This document shows, one piece after another, positions 1-6,540 of a stretch of DNA of 8,676 bases. This DNA comes from an uncultured Verrucomicrobiota bacterium (GTDB lineage: Bacteria; Verrucomicrobiota; Kiritimatiellia; CAIVKH01), in the NCBI GenBank assembly GCA_937894535.1, contig CALBHI010000392.1:1-8676 (forward strand), written 5' to 3'. The notes below the pieces were generated by a model. That model was not told the origin of the DNA and did no database searches. It saw only the letters and a list, made by a program, of their open reading frames with translations. Made by a program: the position numbers and the translations under genes. How positions within the stretch are numbered: position 1 is the first letter of the stretch; each line of letters begins with the position of its first letter.

Positions 1-75
1 TGAAACGACCTGCCCTGTGGAGTCCGGACTTTCCTCCCCCGGTCGAAACCGGGAGCGATCGGATCCCCATGAACT
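1..75 (-). ncRNA. rnpB: RNase P RNA, bacterial type A-like, 5' part only (cut by window edge)
   Basis: This is the catalytic RNA of ribonuclease P, which trims the 5' leader of pre-tRNAs. Read on the minus strand, bases 36-23 give GAGGAAAGTCCGGA, the near-invariant P4 strand of bacterial RNase P RNA. It is followed by CTCCACAGGGCAGG, also a standard 5'-region signature. Just upstream, bases 53-38 form a 6-bp hairpin, CCCGGT-TTCG-ACCGGG, in the position of helix P3. Bases 60-55 (GATCGC) sit where P2 begins. The rest of the RNA, including the partner strands of P1, P2 and P4, lies left of base 1. The exact 5' end cannot be fixed without the P1 partner; about base 75 is an estimate. Only about 20 bases separate it from the stop codon of the zinc-ribbon gene on the same strand, with no terminator between, so read-through transcription from that gene is likely. 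Confidence 0.9.
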
Positions 76-95
76 TCAACCATCAACCTACCGGA

Positions 96-797
96 TCAGG
101 TCTGCCAGTACAAGAGCCGTCCGCAATACGAACAACTGACCATCGCATCGCCACGCTTCGCATCCTGCACCAGTTGCGGAGGCACCTTCATGTGGCAACC
201 GCCGCAGGTGCCGTTTTCGACCGGCACCAGGGCATAATCACCCTTGTTGTTGAAAATGCGGCTGTAGCGACTGAGCCAGGCATCGTCGATGCCGTCGGTA
301 AGCCCCTCGCGGTTCTTGCGGGCCTGCTCGATCTCACCCTGGAGATTGGCCAACCGCTCGTCCAATACCTTCAAATCGCCCTGCACCGCATGGTCGTCCT
401 GCTGCAAGGCCGCTTCCCGCTCGGCCACCAGTTTCTTGAGCGTCTCCGAGTCCTCCATCAACACGATCTCGCGCTCTTCCAGTTCACGAACCCGGCCCAT
501 CTGTTCACGGATTTCGCGTTCCAAGGCGCGGTACTGGTCGTTGGATTTGATCTGCCCCTGCTGGCCTCGGTACTTCTTGATGGTGTCCTTGACGGACTCG
601 ATTTCGAGTTCCACGGACTTGATCGCGGCGAGGTTTTTCTTGAGATTTTCCTGGGCGAGGAGGAGTGCGTCCCGGTTGGCCTTCAGGCGTGATTCAATCA
701 GTTGCTTGCGGGCAGGGATGTCCCGGGTTTCCTGAAGTAATTGACGTAGTTTTCTGTCGCGATCCTGCAATACGAGTAGCTTTTCGAGGGTCGTCAC
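96..797 (-). CDS. Coiled-coil protein with C-terminal C4 zinc ribbon (DUF164 / zf-RING_7 family)
   Basis: The 233-aa cytoplasmic protein belongs to a widespread family of unknown exact function, proposed to bind nucleic acid or partner proteins. Residues about 5-165 are heptad-rich, Leu/Glu/Lys/Arg-rich helix, predicted to form a long antiparallel coiled coil. The segment IKSNDQYRALEREI (83-96) at its turn is the family hallmark. The zinc ribbon at the C-terminus has two knuckles, C198-G-G-C201 followed by H202, and C222-S-Y-C225, so all four zinc ligands are present. The start is GTG at 797-795, supported by an AAGGAGAGG ribosome-binding site 7 bases upstream. The gene is followed directly by rnpB on the same strand; from general knowledge this gene family is often found beside rnpB in other bacteria. 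No signal peptide or membrane segment is visible. Family assignment is firm; cellular role is not. Confidence 0.93.
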   Translation of the reverse strand: MTTLEKLLVLQDRDRKLRQLLQETRDIPARKQLIESRLKANRDALLLAQENLKKNLAAIKSVELEIESVKDTIKKYRGQQGQIKSNDQYRALEREIREQMGRVRELEEREIVLMEDSETLKKLVAEREAALQQDDHAVQGDLKVLDERLANLQGEIEQARKNREGLTDGIDDAWLSRYSRIFNNKGDYALVPVENGTCGGCHMKVPPQLVQDAKRGDAMVSCSYCGRLLYWQT

Positions 798-895
798 CGG
801 TTGGCCTCTCCTTTTCGTTGTTCACGCTCGCCACGGTTTCACAAACAGCCCCGCAGCGAATACCCATCAACATGTCAAAAATCCCAAAGTGCACG

Positions 896-924
896 AGACT
901 AAAGACCACCTTGCTGAAAGTCAA
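896..924 (-). promoter_or_regulatory. Candidate sigma-70-type promoter for the zinc-ribbon gene
   Basis: Read on the minus strand, TTGACT (924-919) is a 5/6 match to the -35 box. Seventeen bases later comes TAGTCT (901-896), a 3/6 match to the -10 box. Spacing is ideal but the -10 box is weak. It lies about 100 bases upstream of the GTG start, in an AT-richer stretch. This is inference from pattern only. Confidence 0.33.
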
Positions 925-944
925 TGATCCAGATGGAACGATTT

Positions 945-987
945 AACCGAACTGCTTATCCGCAAGCAAGTTGGTGATGGCTCGGTT
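945..987. repeat. Nested dyad symmetry in the divergent intergenic region
   Basis: AACCGA (945-950) is the reverse complement of TCGGTT (982-987). Nested inside is a smaller hairpin, TGCTT (953-957) with AAGCA (964-968) around a 6-base loop. There is no U-run after it, so it is not a standard terminator. It could be a regulator site or part of a structured leader, or chance; short arms such as these are not statistically compelling. Confidence 0.25.
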
Positions 988-999
988 TACTCAAGTAAA
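986..999. repeat. 14-bp inverted repeat TTTACT-CA-AGTAAA
   Basis: The two 6-bp arms are perfect reverse complements with a 2-bp centre. The repeat lies about 90 bp upstream of the GTG start of the DUF1800 gene, within the divergent promoter region, where an operator would be expected. The left arm shares two bases with the TCGGTT arm of the adjacent larger dyad. The symmetry is directly visible; its use as a protein-binding site is inference, and no regulator gene is in the window. Confidence 0.4.
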
Positions 1000-1019
1000 G
1001 ATCAGCGAATCCCCTAAAT

Positions 1020-1085
1020 CTCTTATACAAGCGCGGTTGCCTTCCGTAAGGTAGTTCATGTGAAAAGCACACAAGGAGCTTTCGG
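1020..1085 (+). promoter_or_regulatory. Probable leader and ribosome-binding site of the DUF1800 operon, with a weak -10-like box
   Basis: TATACA (1024-1029) resembles a -10 box, but no convincing -35 box lies 16-18 bases upstream (ATCAGC at 17). If used, transcription would begin near 1036. A small hairpin follows, TTGCCTT (1037-1043) with AAGGTAG (1048-1054), including two wobble pairs. The ribosome-binding site AAGGAG (1073-1078) stands 7 bases before GTG 1086 and decides that start. An upstream ATG at 1058 is followed at once by TGA. The RBS is well supported; the promoter is tentative. Confidence 0.35.
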
Positions 1086-4000
1086 GTGAGAACGCACTGT
1101 CTAGCGGTGTTGACGTGGATTGGTCTGGTAGCCTCGGCCTTCGCACAAATCGATCGGAACACCAATGGCGTGAGCGACGTCTGGGAGTCCGCCTACGGCT
1201 GGAACCTGGCCCCGGGCGAGGATCCGGATGGCGACGGCTTCACCAATGCCCAAGAGGCGCGCGCGGGAACCAACCCGTTTCTCTCTTCCAGCTTCCCTCG
1301 GTCTACCCTGTTTTCGATGCTCACCGATGACCGGGCCCGCGTCCAGTTTCACACCGTGCCCGGCATGATGTATCAGGTGGAGGCTACCACGGATCTGATG
1401 ACCTGGCGCGCTTTTGGTCAACCCATCACGGGCGACGGTCTTTCGCATGACATGGAGTTACCGTTTCGTTCCGCCTATGCACCTGAGGGCGTGACTGCGT
1501 CGATCTGGACCGGACTCACCGGCTTTGGAGTCGGTCATATCAAGCAAGCGGTCAGCAACAACACGCCACCGAGCGCGATCACCACCTGGTCGTCGCTGGA
1601 GTTTGCCCAAACATCGCCCAACGCTGAACAGTATGGCTGGTACGTTCGCGGATGGCTGATCCCGCCGGTGTCGGGCAACTATACCTTCTGGATCGCCAGC
1701 GACGACAGCAGCGAACTGTGGCTTTCCCTGTCGAACACCCCATCCTCGCGCACGCTCGTTGCGTCTGTGGACGGCTGGACCGGATTCCGCGAATGGACCA
1801 AGTATCCCTCGCAGCAGTCCGCCCCGCAGTACCTGCATTCCGGAACATCCTACTACGTTGAAGTTTTCCAGCGGGAATCGTGGGGCGGCGATCATCTCTC
1901 CGTCGCGTGGGTCAGACCCGGCACCGCGCCCGACCAACGGGAAATCATCGCCCTCCCCTACATGACATCGTCCGGCGAATCACTGTTCGACTACGCGTCT
2001 TCCGGCGAACAACTCTCGCTCCGCCTCGCCGTTTCCCATCAGGATTCCGACCGTGATGGCCTCTTCGACTTCGAGGAACACCTCCTCGGTCTCGATCCGT
2101 TTTCCGCCACCACCGCCCCGCGCCAACCGGACGGTCCCGAAGCTCTCCGCATCCTCGATAGCGGCAATGCCGTCACCATCGGCGCAACCATCCCTCGCGC
2201 CTATGAGTCGACTGCGGCTGCAGCTCAATTCACCTTCTACCGCTCCGGCGGCATCGACCCCATCACGGTCCCGTTCACCGTGTCCGGCTCCGCCGCCCCC
2301 GGGATCGATTACCTGACGCTGCCGACCCAGATCGTGTTTGGTCCCGGTCAACGCACCGTAACCCTCGACGTCGTTCCTTTGACCGATGCCGTCCTCGAGG
2401 TTGCCGAGTCCGTGGTGCTAACCCTGCTTCCCGGCACCAATTACCTGCTCGGCACCCCCGCCGTTTCGACCGTTAGCATCGACGATGCGCCCGATGTGCT
2501 CTACGTCGCCCAGATGCGTGCCGCTCCCGGACTTCCTTCCGGCGGTTCCGGTGTCGGTGCCGTCCGCCGCACCGGCAATAGCCTCTCTGCCCAGGTGAAC
2601 CTGACCTTTAATGGATTGTCCGCCGCCGAATTGGCCGCGGAAATCATCCTGTCGTCCAACGGCCTGTCCGGAGTCCTCGTGCACACCCTTCCGCTTGACC
2701 AAGTCGCCTTGCAGCCATGGAATTTCGCCGCGACCAACGGGGTCAGCCGCGAAACCATCCTCGCCGCCCTCGATACCGGCAACCTCTGGGTCCGCATCAC
2801 CACGACCACCCACCCATCGGGTGAATTGATCGGACAATTGCTCCAATCGCCCGGCTGGCAAACCATGCCCGAACCTTCCGTTCCTCCGCCCGCCCCGGCC
2901 GCGCCAGCCAACGAAGCCGACGGTGCCCGCTTCCTGACCCAGGCCACGTTTGGTCCTACCGATGCCGCCATCGCTGGCATGGCCACGAATACCTTTGCGG
3001 CCTGGATCGATCACCAACTCGCATTGCCCGCCACCTACCACCTGCCTTACGTGCAGGCACGCCGGGCCGAGTTATACGCCCGCGATGGCAACGATGGCTG
3101 GCAGCAACCCCGCCAAATGGCCTGGTGGCAACATGCCCTTACCGCCCCCGACCAACTCCGCCAACGCATGGCCTGGGCCCTGAGTCAGATCGTTGTGGTC
3201 TCGCAGTTCGGTGCCCTCGACAGCGAACACGAAGGGATCACCTTGTTCTATGACCAACTCCTCGCGGGCGCCTTCGGCAACTACCGCGACCTGCTGGAGC
3301 AGGTTACCCTCAGCCCGATGATGGGCGTCTACCTGAGCATGATGCGCAACCAGAAACCTGACCCCGTCACCGGGCACGAGCCGGATGAAAACTACGCACG
3401 CGAAATCATGCAGCTGTTCGCGATCGGCCTCACCGAGATGCACAACGACGGTTCGCACCGGCTCGATCCGAATGGCATGCCGATCCCCACCTATACCCAG
3501 GCGGACATCGTCGGCCTCGCCCACATCTTCACTGGCTGGAGCGCCCATTATGACGCACAGAACCCTCCCGAGTGGAGCCCCGGAAACGTTGCTGACCGCG
3601 AAGGCTGGTTCTACTGGGGCTGGGATCCGATGCGTCCGATGTCGTTCTACGCCGAACGCCATGACACCCAGGACCGCACCATCGTCGGCGGCCAGGTCAT
3701 TCCCGGCAGCACCAACGGCGTGGAACGCATGCGCCTCGCCCTCGACGCTCTCTTCAACCACCCGAACCTTGGACCCTTCATCGCGCGTCAGTTGATCCAG
3801 CGCTTTGTCACCAGTAATCCCAGCCCCGGCTACATCCACCGCGTCGCCTCGGTATTTAACGACAACGGTTCCGGTGTGCGTGGCGACCTCGGCGCCACCC
3901 TGCGCGCCGTGCTGCTCGACTACGAGGCCCGCGCCGAAGCCCCCCGCGTTTCGGTCAGCTTCGGGAAGCCGATCGAACCCGTGATGCGCCTGACCCGCAT

Positions 4001-4553
4001 GCTCCGCGCCTACCTGCCCGACGCGCCGTTCGCCGCCAACGGCGATCCGCGCCTGTTCCTGGAGTTTCAATGGTCCATGCCCCAGCAGGTCCCGCAATAC
4101 GCGTCTTCGGTTTTCAATTTCTTCCAGCCCGGTTACCGTCAGCCCGGTGCCATCGCCCGCTCCGGACTCTATGCGCCCGAGTTCCAGATCTTCGCCGAGA
4201 CCACCGCGATCCGCGAAGCCAACCTGCACTACAGCATCATCCACTGGGGTATCTGGACCCCCGAACCCTTGACCACCAACGCGAATGTCACCTTGTCCCT
4301 CAAAGTCGATCCGCTGGTCGCCATCCTGCAAACCCCCGGCTTGACCCCGGTCGATGCCCAGGAAGCCTTGATCAACCACCTTGATCGACGCTTCCTGTTT
4401 GGTGCCATGTCCACAACGCTTCGCCATGACCTGCGGACCATGTTCCAGCAACTCGGCGTGCACCTCGACTACCGCACCTCCCACCAGAGGCACCGTGCCA
4501 ATGCCGCCCTGTACCTCGTCCTGAACTCACCCGAATTCCTGGTGCAACGATGA
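1086..4553 (+). CDS. Secreted multidomain DUF1800 protein (TSP3-like / PA14 / Calx-beta / CHRD / DUF1800)
   Basis: This is a 1155-aa exported protein of unknown enzymatic role. Residues 1-20 form a Sec signal peptide with a likely cut after AFA (18-20). A thrombospondin-3-like calcium segment follows (D23-x-N-x-N27-G and D46-P-D-G-D50-G), then a short beta module (about 85-127). A PA14-like module spans about 136-279, with GNYTFWIASDDSSELWL (197-213) as its recognisable core. A second D320-S-D-R-D324-G calcium-type segment is followed by a Calx-beta-like domain (about 367-467), a CHRD-like domain (about 470-586) and a Pro/Ala linker (595-609). The DUF1800 region fills about 612-1155. Its hallmarks are ARFLTQATFGPTD (614-626), DENYAREIMQLFAIGL (767-782), GKPIEPVMRL (960-969) and FNFFQPGYRQPG (1010-1021). 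GTG 1086 is chosen for its AAGGAG site and the signal peptide. The stop overlaps the next ATG by 4 bp. DUF1800 proteins are commonly encoded next to DUF1501 proteins, as here. Domain boundaries are estimates by eye. Confidence 0.93.
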   Translation: MRTHCLAVLTWIGLVASAFAQIDRNTNGVSDVWESAYGWNLAPGEDPDGDGFTNAQEARAGTNPFLSSSFPRSTLFSMLTDDRARVQFHTVPGMMYQVEATTDLMTWRAFGQPITGDGLSHDMELPFRSAYAPEGVTASIWTGLTGFGVGHIKQAVSNNTPPSAITTWSSLEFAQTSPNAEQYGWYVRGWLIPPVSGNYTFWIASDDSSELWLSLSNTPSSRTLVASVDGWTGFREWTKYPSQQSAPQYLHSGTSYYVEVFQRESWGGDHLSVAWVRPGTAPDQREIIALPYMTSSGESLFDYASSGEQLSLRLAVSHQDSDRDGLFDFEEHLLGLDPFSATTAPRQPDGPEALRILDSGNAVTIGATIPRAYESTAAAAQFTFYRSGGIDPITVPFTVSGSAAPGIDYLTLPTQIVFGPGQRTVTLDVVPLTDAVLEVAESVVLTLLPGTNYLLGTPAVSTVSIDDAPDVLYVAQMRAAPGLPSGGSGVGAVRRTGNSLSAQVNLTFNGLSAAELAAEIILSSNGLSGVLVHTLPLDQVALQPWNFAATNGVSRETILAALDTGNLWVRITTTTHPSGELIGQLLQSPGWQTMPEPSVPPPAPAAPANEADGARFLTQATFGPTDAAIAGMATNTFAAWIDHQLALPATYHLPYVQARRAELYARDGNDGWQQPRQMAWWQHALTAPDQLRQRMAWALSQIVVVSQFGALDSEHEGITLFYDQLLAGAFGNYRDLLEQVTLSPMMGVYLSMMRNQKPDPVTGHEPDENYAREIMQLFAIGLTEMHNDGSHRLDPNGMPIPTYTQADIVGLAHIFTGWSAHYDAQNPPEWSPGNVADREGWFYWGWDPMRPMSFYAERHDTQDRTIVGGQVIPGSTNGVERMRLALDALFNHPNLGPFIARQLIQRFVTSNPSPGYIHRVASVFNDNGSGVRGDLGATLRAVLLDYEARAEAPRVSVSFGKPIEPVMRLTRMLRAYLPDAPFAANGDPRLFLEFQWSMPQQVPQYASSVFNFFQPGYRQPGAIARSGLYAPEFQIFAETTAIREANLHYSIIHWGIWTPEPLTTNANVTLSLKVDPLVAILQTPGLTPVDAQEALINHLDRRFLFGAMSTTLRHDLRTMFQQLGVHLDYRTSHQRHRANAALYLVLNSPEFLVQR

Positions 4554-5965
4554 AAGAATCCACCCCGATCTCCCGCCGTGCCTTCATCGGGCAAGCCGCC
4601 TGTTCCGGCCTCAGCTTCGCCGGCCTGCTCTCGACCATCGGCACGTTGCGCCTGTTTAATGCGACCGTTTCCGCGCAAGGCGGCCCGCCCCTCGATGACA
4701 GCAAGATTCTCGTCTGCCTCTTTCTCTACGGTGGCAACGATGCGAACAACATGCTCGTCCCGCGCGAGCAATCCGCCTACGACGAGTATGCCCGCGACCG
4801 CGGCATCCTCGCCCTCCCCCGCACGACCCTGCTGCCACTGAACCTGCCCGGCGACGACGGCCGCGACTTCGGCCTCCACCCCGCCATGTCGCCGCTGCAA
4901 ACGATCTTCAACCAGCAGAAGATGGCCATCGTGTGCAACGTGGGCACTCTCGTCGCCCCGATCACCAAAGCCGAATACCTCTCCGGTGCCGCCGCCGTTC
5001 CCCCCTACCTCTTTTCCCACAACGACCAGCAGGTGCAGTGGCAGACCTCCCTGCCCGACTCCCCCCGCAAAACCGGCTGGGGTGGCCGCCTCGCCGACCT
5101 GCTCCAGTCGCTGAACGCCGGATCGCAGGTTTCGATGAACATCTCGATCGCCGGATCGAACTTTTTCCAGGTCGGCGAAGAGGTGGTCCAATACCATGTG
5201 ACGCCACAAGGAAGCATTGGTCTGTCCCAGTACGATGCCTCGTGGTCGCCCATCCGCCAGCAATACGACGCGATGAACCAGATGCTCGGCCGCAGTTATG
5301 GCCACCTCTTTGAGCAGGAGTATGCGAACATCATCAACCGCGCCGTGGCGAACGACACCCTGCTGAAAACCGCTCTGGCATCGGTGCAAGACCATACGGC
5401 TACCTTCGCGAACAGCACCCTCCCCACCGGAGGCTTGAATCCCGTTGCCAGCCAACTCCGCATGATCCTCCGCCTGATCGAGGCACGACAAACCCTCGGC
5501 ATGCGCCGGCAGATCTTCTTCGCCGCGCTCGGAGGCTTCGATACCCACGACGCGCAATTGGAGGATCACCATGCGTTGCTCGCGCAACTCAGCAATGCCG
5601 TCGCCGATTTCTACAACGGCACCGCCGCACTCGGCATCAGCGACCGTGTGACGCTGTTCACCGCCTCCGACTTCAACCGCACCTACAACAGCAACGGCAA
5701 AGGCTCGGACCACGCCTGGGGCGGTCACCACATCGTCGTCGGCGGCGCGGTGAATGGCGGCCGCCTGTACGGCGATATGCCGATCCTCCAGATCCAGGGA
5801 CCAAGCGATACCGGCACCCGCGGCAGCTGGATCCCCACCGTTTCCACCGATGAAATGGCCGCCACCCTCGCACGCTGGTTCGGGGTCAGTCCAACCGATC
5901 TTCCGCTGGTCCTGCCCAACATCGGCCGCTTCGCCCAACCCGACCTCGGTTTCATGGCCACATGA
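4550..5965 (+). CDS. Tat-exported DUF1501 protein (alkaline-phosphatase/sulfatase-like fold expected)
   Basis: The 471-aa protein has a twin-arginine signal, S8-R9-R10-A-F-I-G, followed by a hydrophobic stretch and a probable cleavage near VSAQ (40-43). It is therefore expected to be folded in the cytoplasm and exported by Tat. Family motifs include LFLYGGNDANNMLVP (57-71), FSHNDQQVQWQ (155-165), GGFDTHD (328-334), SDFNRTYNSNGKGSDHAWGG (373-392) and VVGGAVNGGRLYGD (396-409). The DTHD and SDH segments are where sulfatase-superfamily relatives place metal ligands; metal binding here is inferred. DUF1501 proteins have no settled substrate. The ATG overlaps the DUF1800 stop (ATGA) and no clear Shine-Dalgarno precedes it, suggesting translation coupled to the upstream gene. 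The stop likewise overlaps the next gene by 4 bp. Length is normal for the family, and no frameshift is seen. Confidence 0.94.
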   Translation: MKESTPISRRAFIGQAACSGLSFAGLLSTIGTLRLFNATVSAQGGPPLDDSKILVCLFLYGGNDANNMLVPREQSAYDEYARDRGILALPRTTLLPLNLPGDDGRDFGLHPAMSPLQTIFNQQKMAIVCNVGTLVAPITKAEYLSGAAAVPPYLFSHNDQQVQWQTSLPDSPRKTGWGGRLADLLQSLNAGSQVSMNISIAGSNFFQVGEEVVQYHVTPQGSIGLSQYDASWSPIRQQYDAMNQMLGRSYGHLFEQEYANIINRAVANDTLLKTALASVQDHTATFANSTLPTGGLNPVASQLRMILRLIEARQTLGMRRQIFFAALGGFDTHDAQLEDHHALLAQLSNAVADFYNGTAALGISDRVTLFTASDFNRTYNSNGKGSDHAWGGHHIVVGGAVNGGRLYGDMPILQIQGPSDTGTRGSWIPTVSTDEMAATLARWFGVSPTDLPLVLPNIGRFAQPDLGFMAT

Positions 5966-6492
5966 AATACCTGCTCGCCCTCGTCGTGCTGCTCGCCGCT
6001 GGTCTCCTCTTTTGGTCTCGTTTCGATGCCGCATTAGACTCTCCCCGGCCCTCCATTCCAACCGCACCCCAGCCGGTTGAGTTCCTCTCAGCACCGTTAC
6101 CCCCACCCCTCGAAACCCACCCTTTTTCCGCCGATCTCGGCCCCGCGCCCGACCTTGATCCGCACGACGAACCTCGCCGTGTATTCGTCATGCTCGATGC
6201 CTGGCGACGCGCCACCGGTCGCTTTCCCGTCGCCGAGGACAATGCCGGCCTGATGCGCCAGTTGACCGCACGTTCCGGCAACCGCCCCCCCCTGCTTCCG
6301 CCCGATCATCCGCGCCTGAATGCCCGCGGCGAATTGCTGGATCCATGGGACACGCCCTACTTTTTCCACCACATCGCCGCCCAACACCTCGAGGTCCGTT
6401 CGGCCGGACCGGACCGAACCTTCTACACCGACGACGATATCGTGGCCGCGCCCGCACGGCCCCAAACTGCCACCGGTCCAACCCTGCCCTGA
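5962..6492 (+). CDS. Membrane-anchored protein with GspG-like (major pseudopilin) C-terminal calcium loop
   Basis: The 176-aa protein is not a recognised named family. Residues 3-18 are a hydrophobic helix after one lysine, reading as a single N-terminal membrane anchor or uncleaved signal. A Pro-rich spacer (about 28-68) follows, then a compact domain beginning with RVFVMLDAWRRATGRFPV (73-90). The C-terminal part, LLDPWDTPYFFH (125-136) and EVRSAGPDRTFYTDDDIV (144-161), matches the style of the type II secretion major pseudopilin GspG: DPWG-x-PY, then S-x-G-x-D...T-D-D-D-I, the calcium-binding loop in characterised GspG proteins. The prepilin peptidase motif and the conserved Glu-5 pilin helix of true pseudopilins are absent. 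The ATG overlaps the DUF1501 stop by 4 bp without a clear Shine-Dalgarno, implying translational coupling and a joint role with the two upstream exported proteins. An 8-base C tract (6285-6292) lies in the middle of the gene, but the motifs on both sides are in one frame. Confidence 0.8.
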   Translation: MKYLLALVVLLAAGLLFWSRFDAALDSPRPSIPTAPQPVEFLSAPLPPPLETHPFSADLGPAPDLDPHDEPRRVFVMLDAWRRATGRFPVAEDNAGLMRQLTARSGNRPPLLPPDHPRLNARGELLDPWDTPYFFHHIAAQHLEVRSAGPDRTFYTDDDIVAAPARPQTATGPTLP

Positions 6493-6506
6493 GCGTGTCC
6501 GCAGCA

Positions 6507-6535
6507 TTGGCACCGATTCCCGGCTGTGGTACATT
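6507..6535 (+). promoter_or_regulatory. Extended -10 promoter for the DUF2062-DUF1295-methyltransferase unit
   Basis: TTGGCA (6507-6512, 5/6 match to -35) is followed after exactly 17 bases by TACATT (6530-6535, 4/6 match to -10). TG one base before the -10 box gives the extended -10 form. Only 5 bases separate the -10 box from ATG 6541, so the transcript is predicted to begin at or next to the start codon and be leaderless. The promoter fills most of the 48-bp gap after the preceding operon and marks a new transcription unit. No mapping data are available; this is read from sequence only. Confidence 0.55.
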
Positions 6536-6540
6536 CAGGC

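Noticed and set aside
69..692. 207-codon plus-strand frame opposite the zinc-ribbon gene
   Set aside because: It overlaps the 5' end of rnpB and is antisense to a gene with intact zinc-ribbon and coiled-coil signatures. It shows no motif of its own.
694..924. Small minus-strand frame spanning the intergenic region and the start of the zinc-ribbon gene
   Set aside because: It overlaps the well-supported GTG start in another frame, has no ribosome-binding site and no recognisable sequence. The region is better read as promoter and leader.
945..987. Intrinsic terminator or small RNA in the divergent region
   Set aside because: The dyad arms are short, the outer pair is separated by 31 bases, and no U-run follows on either strand, so it does not meet terminator criteria.
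3072..4493. 473-codon open frame on the minus strand opposite the DUF1800 gene
   Set aside because: It lies wholly antisense to a firmly identified gene. Its translation is Gly/Val/Arg/Glu-rich with no recognisable motif, as expected of frames opposite high-GC coding DNA.
4469..6106. 545-codon open frame on the minus strand opposite DUF1501
   Set aside because: It is antisense to DUF1501 and crosses into both neighbouring genes. It has biased composition and no domain signature or supporting ribosome-binding site. The forward frame carries clear family motifs and a Tat signal.
6526..6540. GTG at 6526 as the start of the DUF2062 gene
   Set aside because: It lies between the -35 and -10 boxes of the predicted promoter, has no Shine-Dalgarno, and adds five residues outside the family's conserved region. 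ATG 6541 is preferred.
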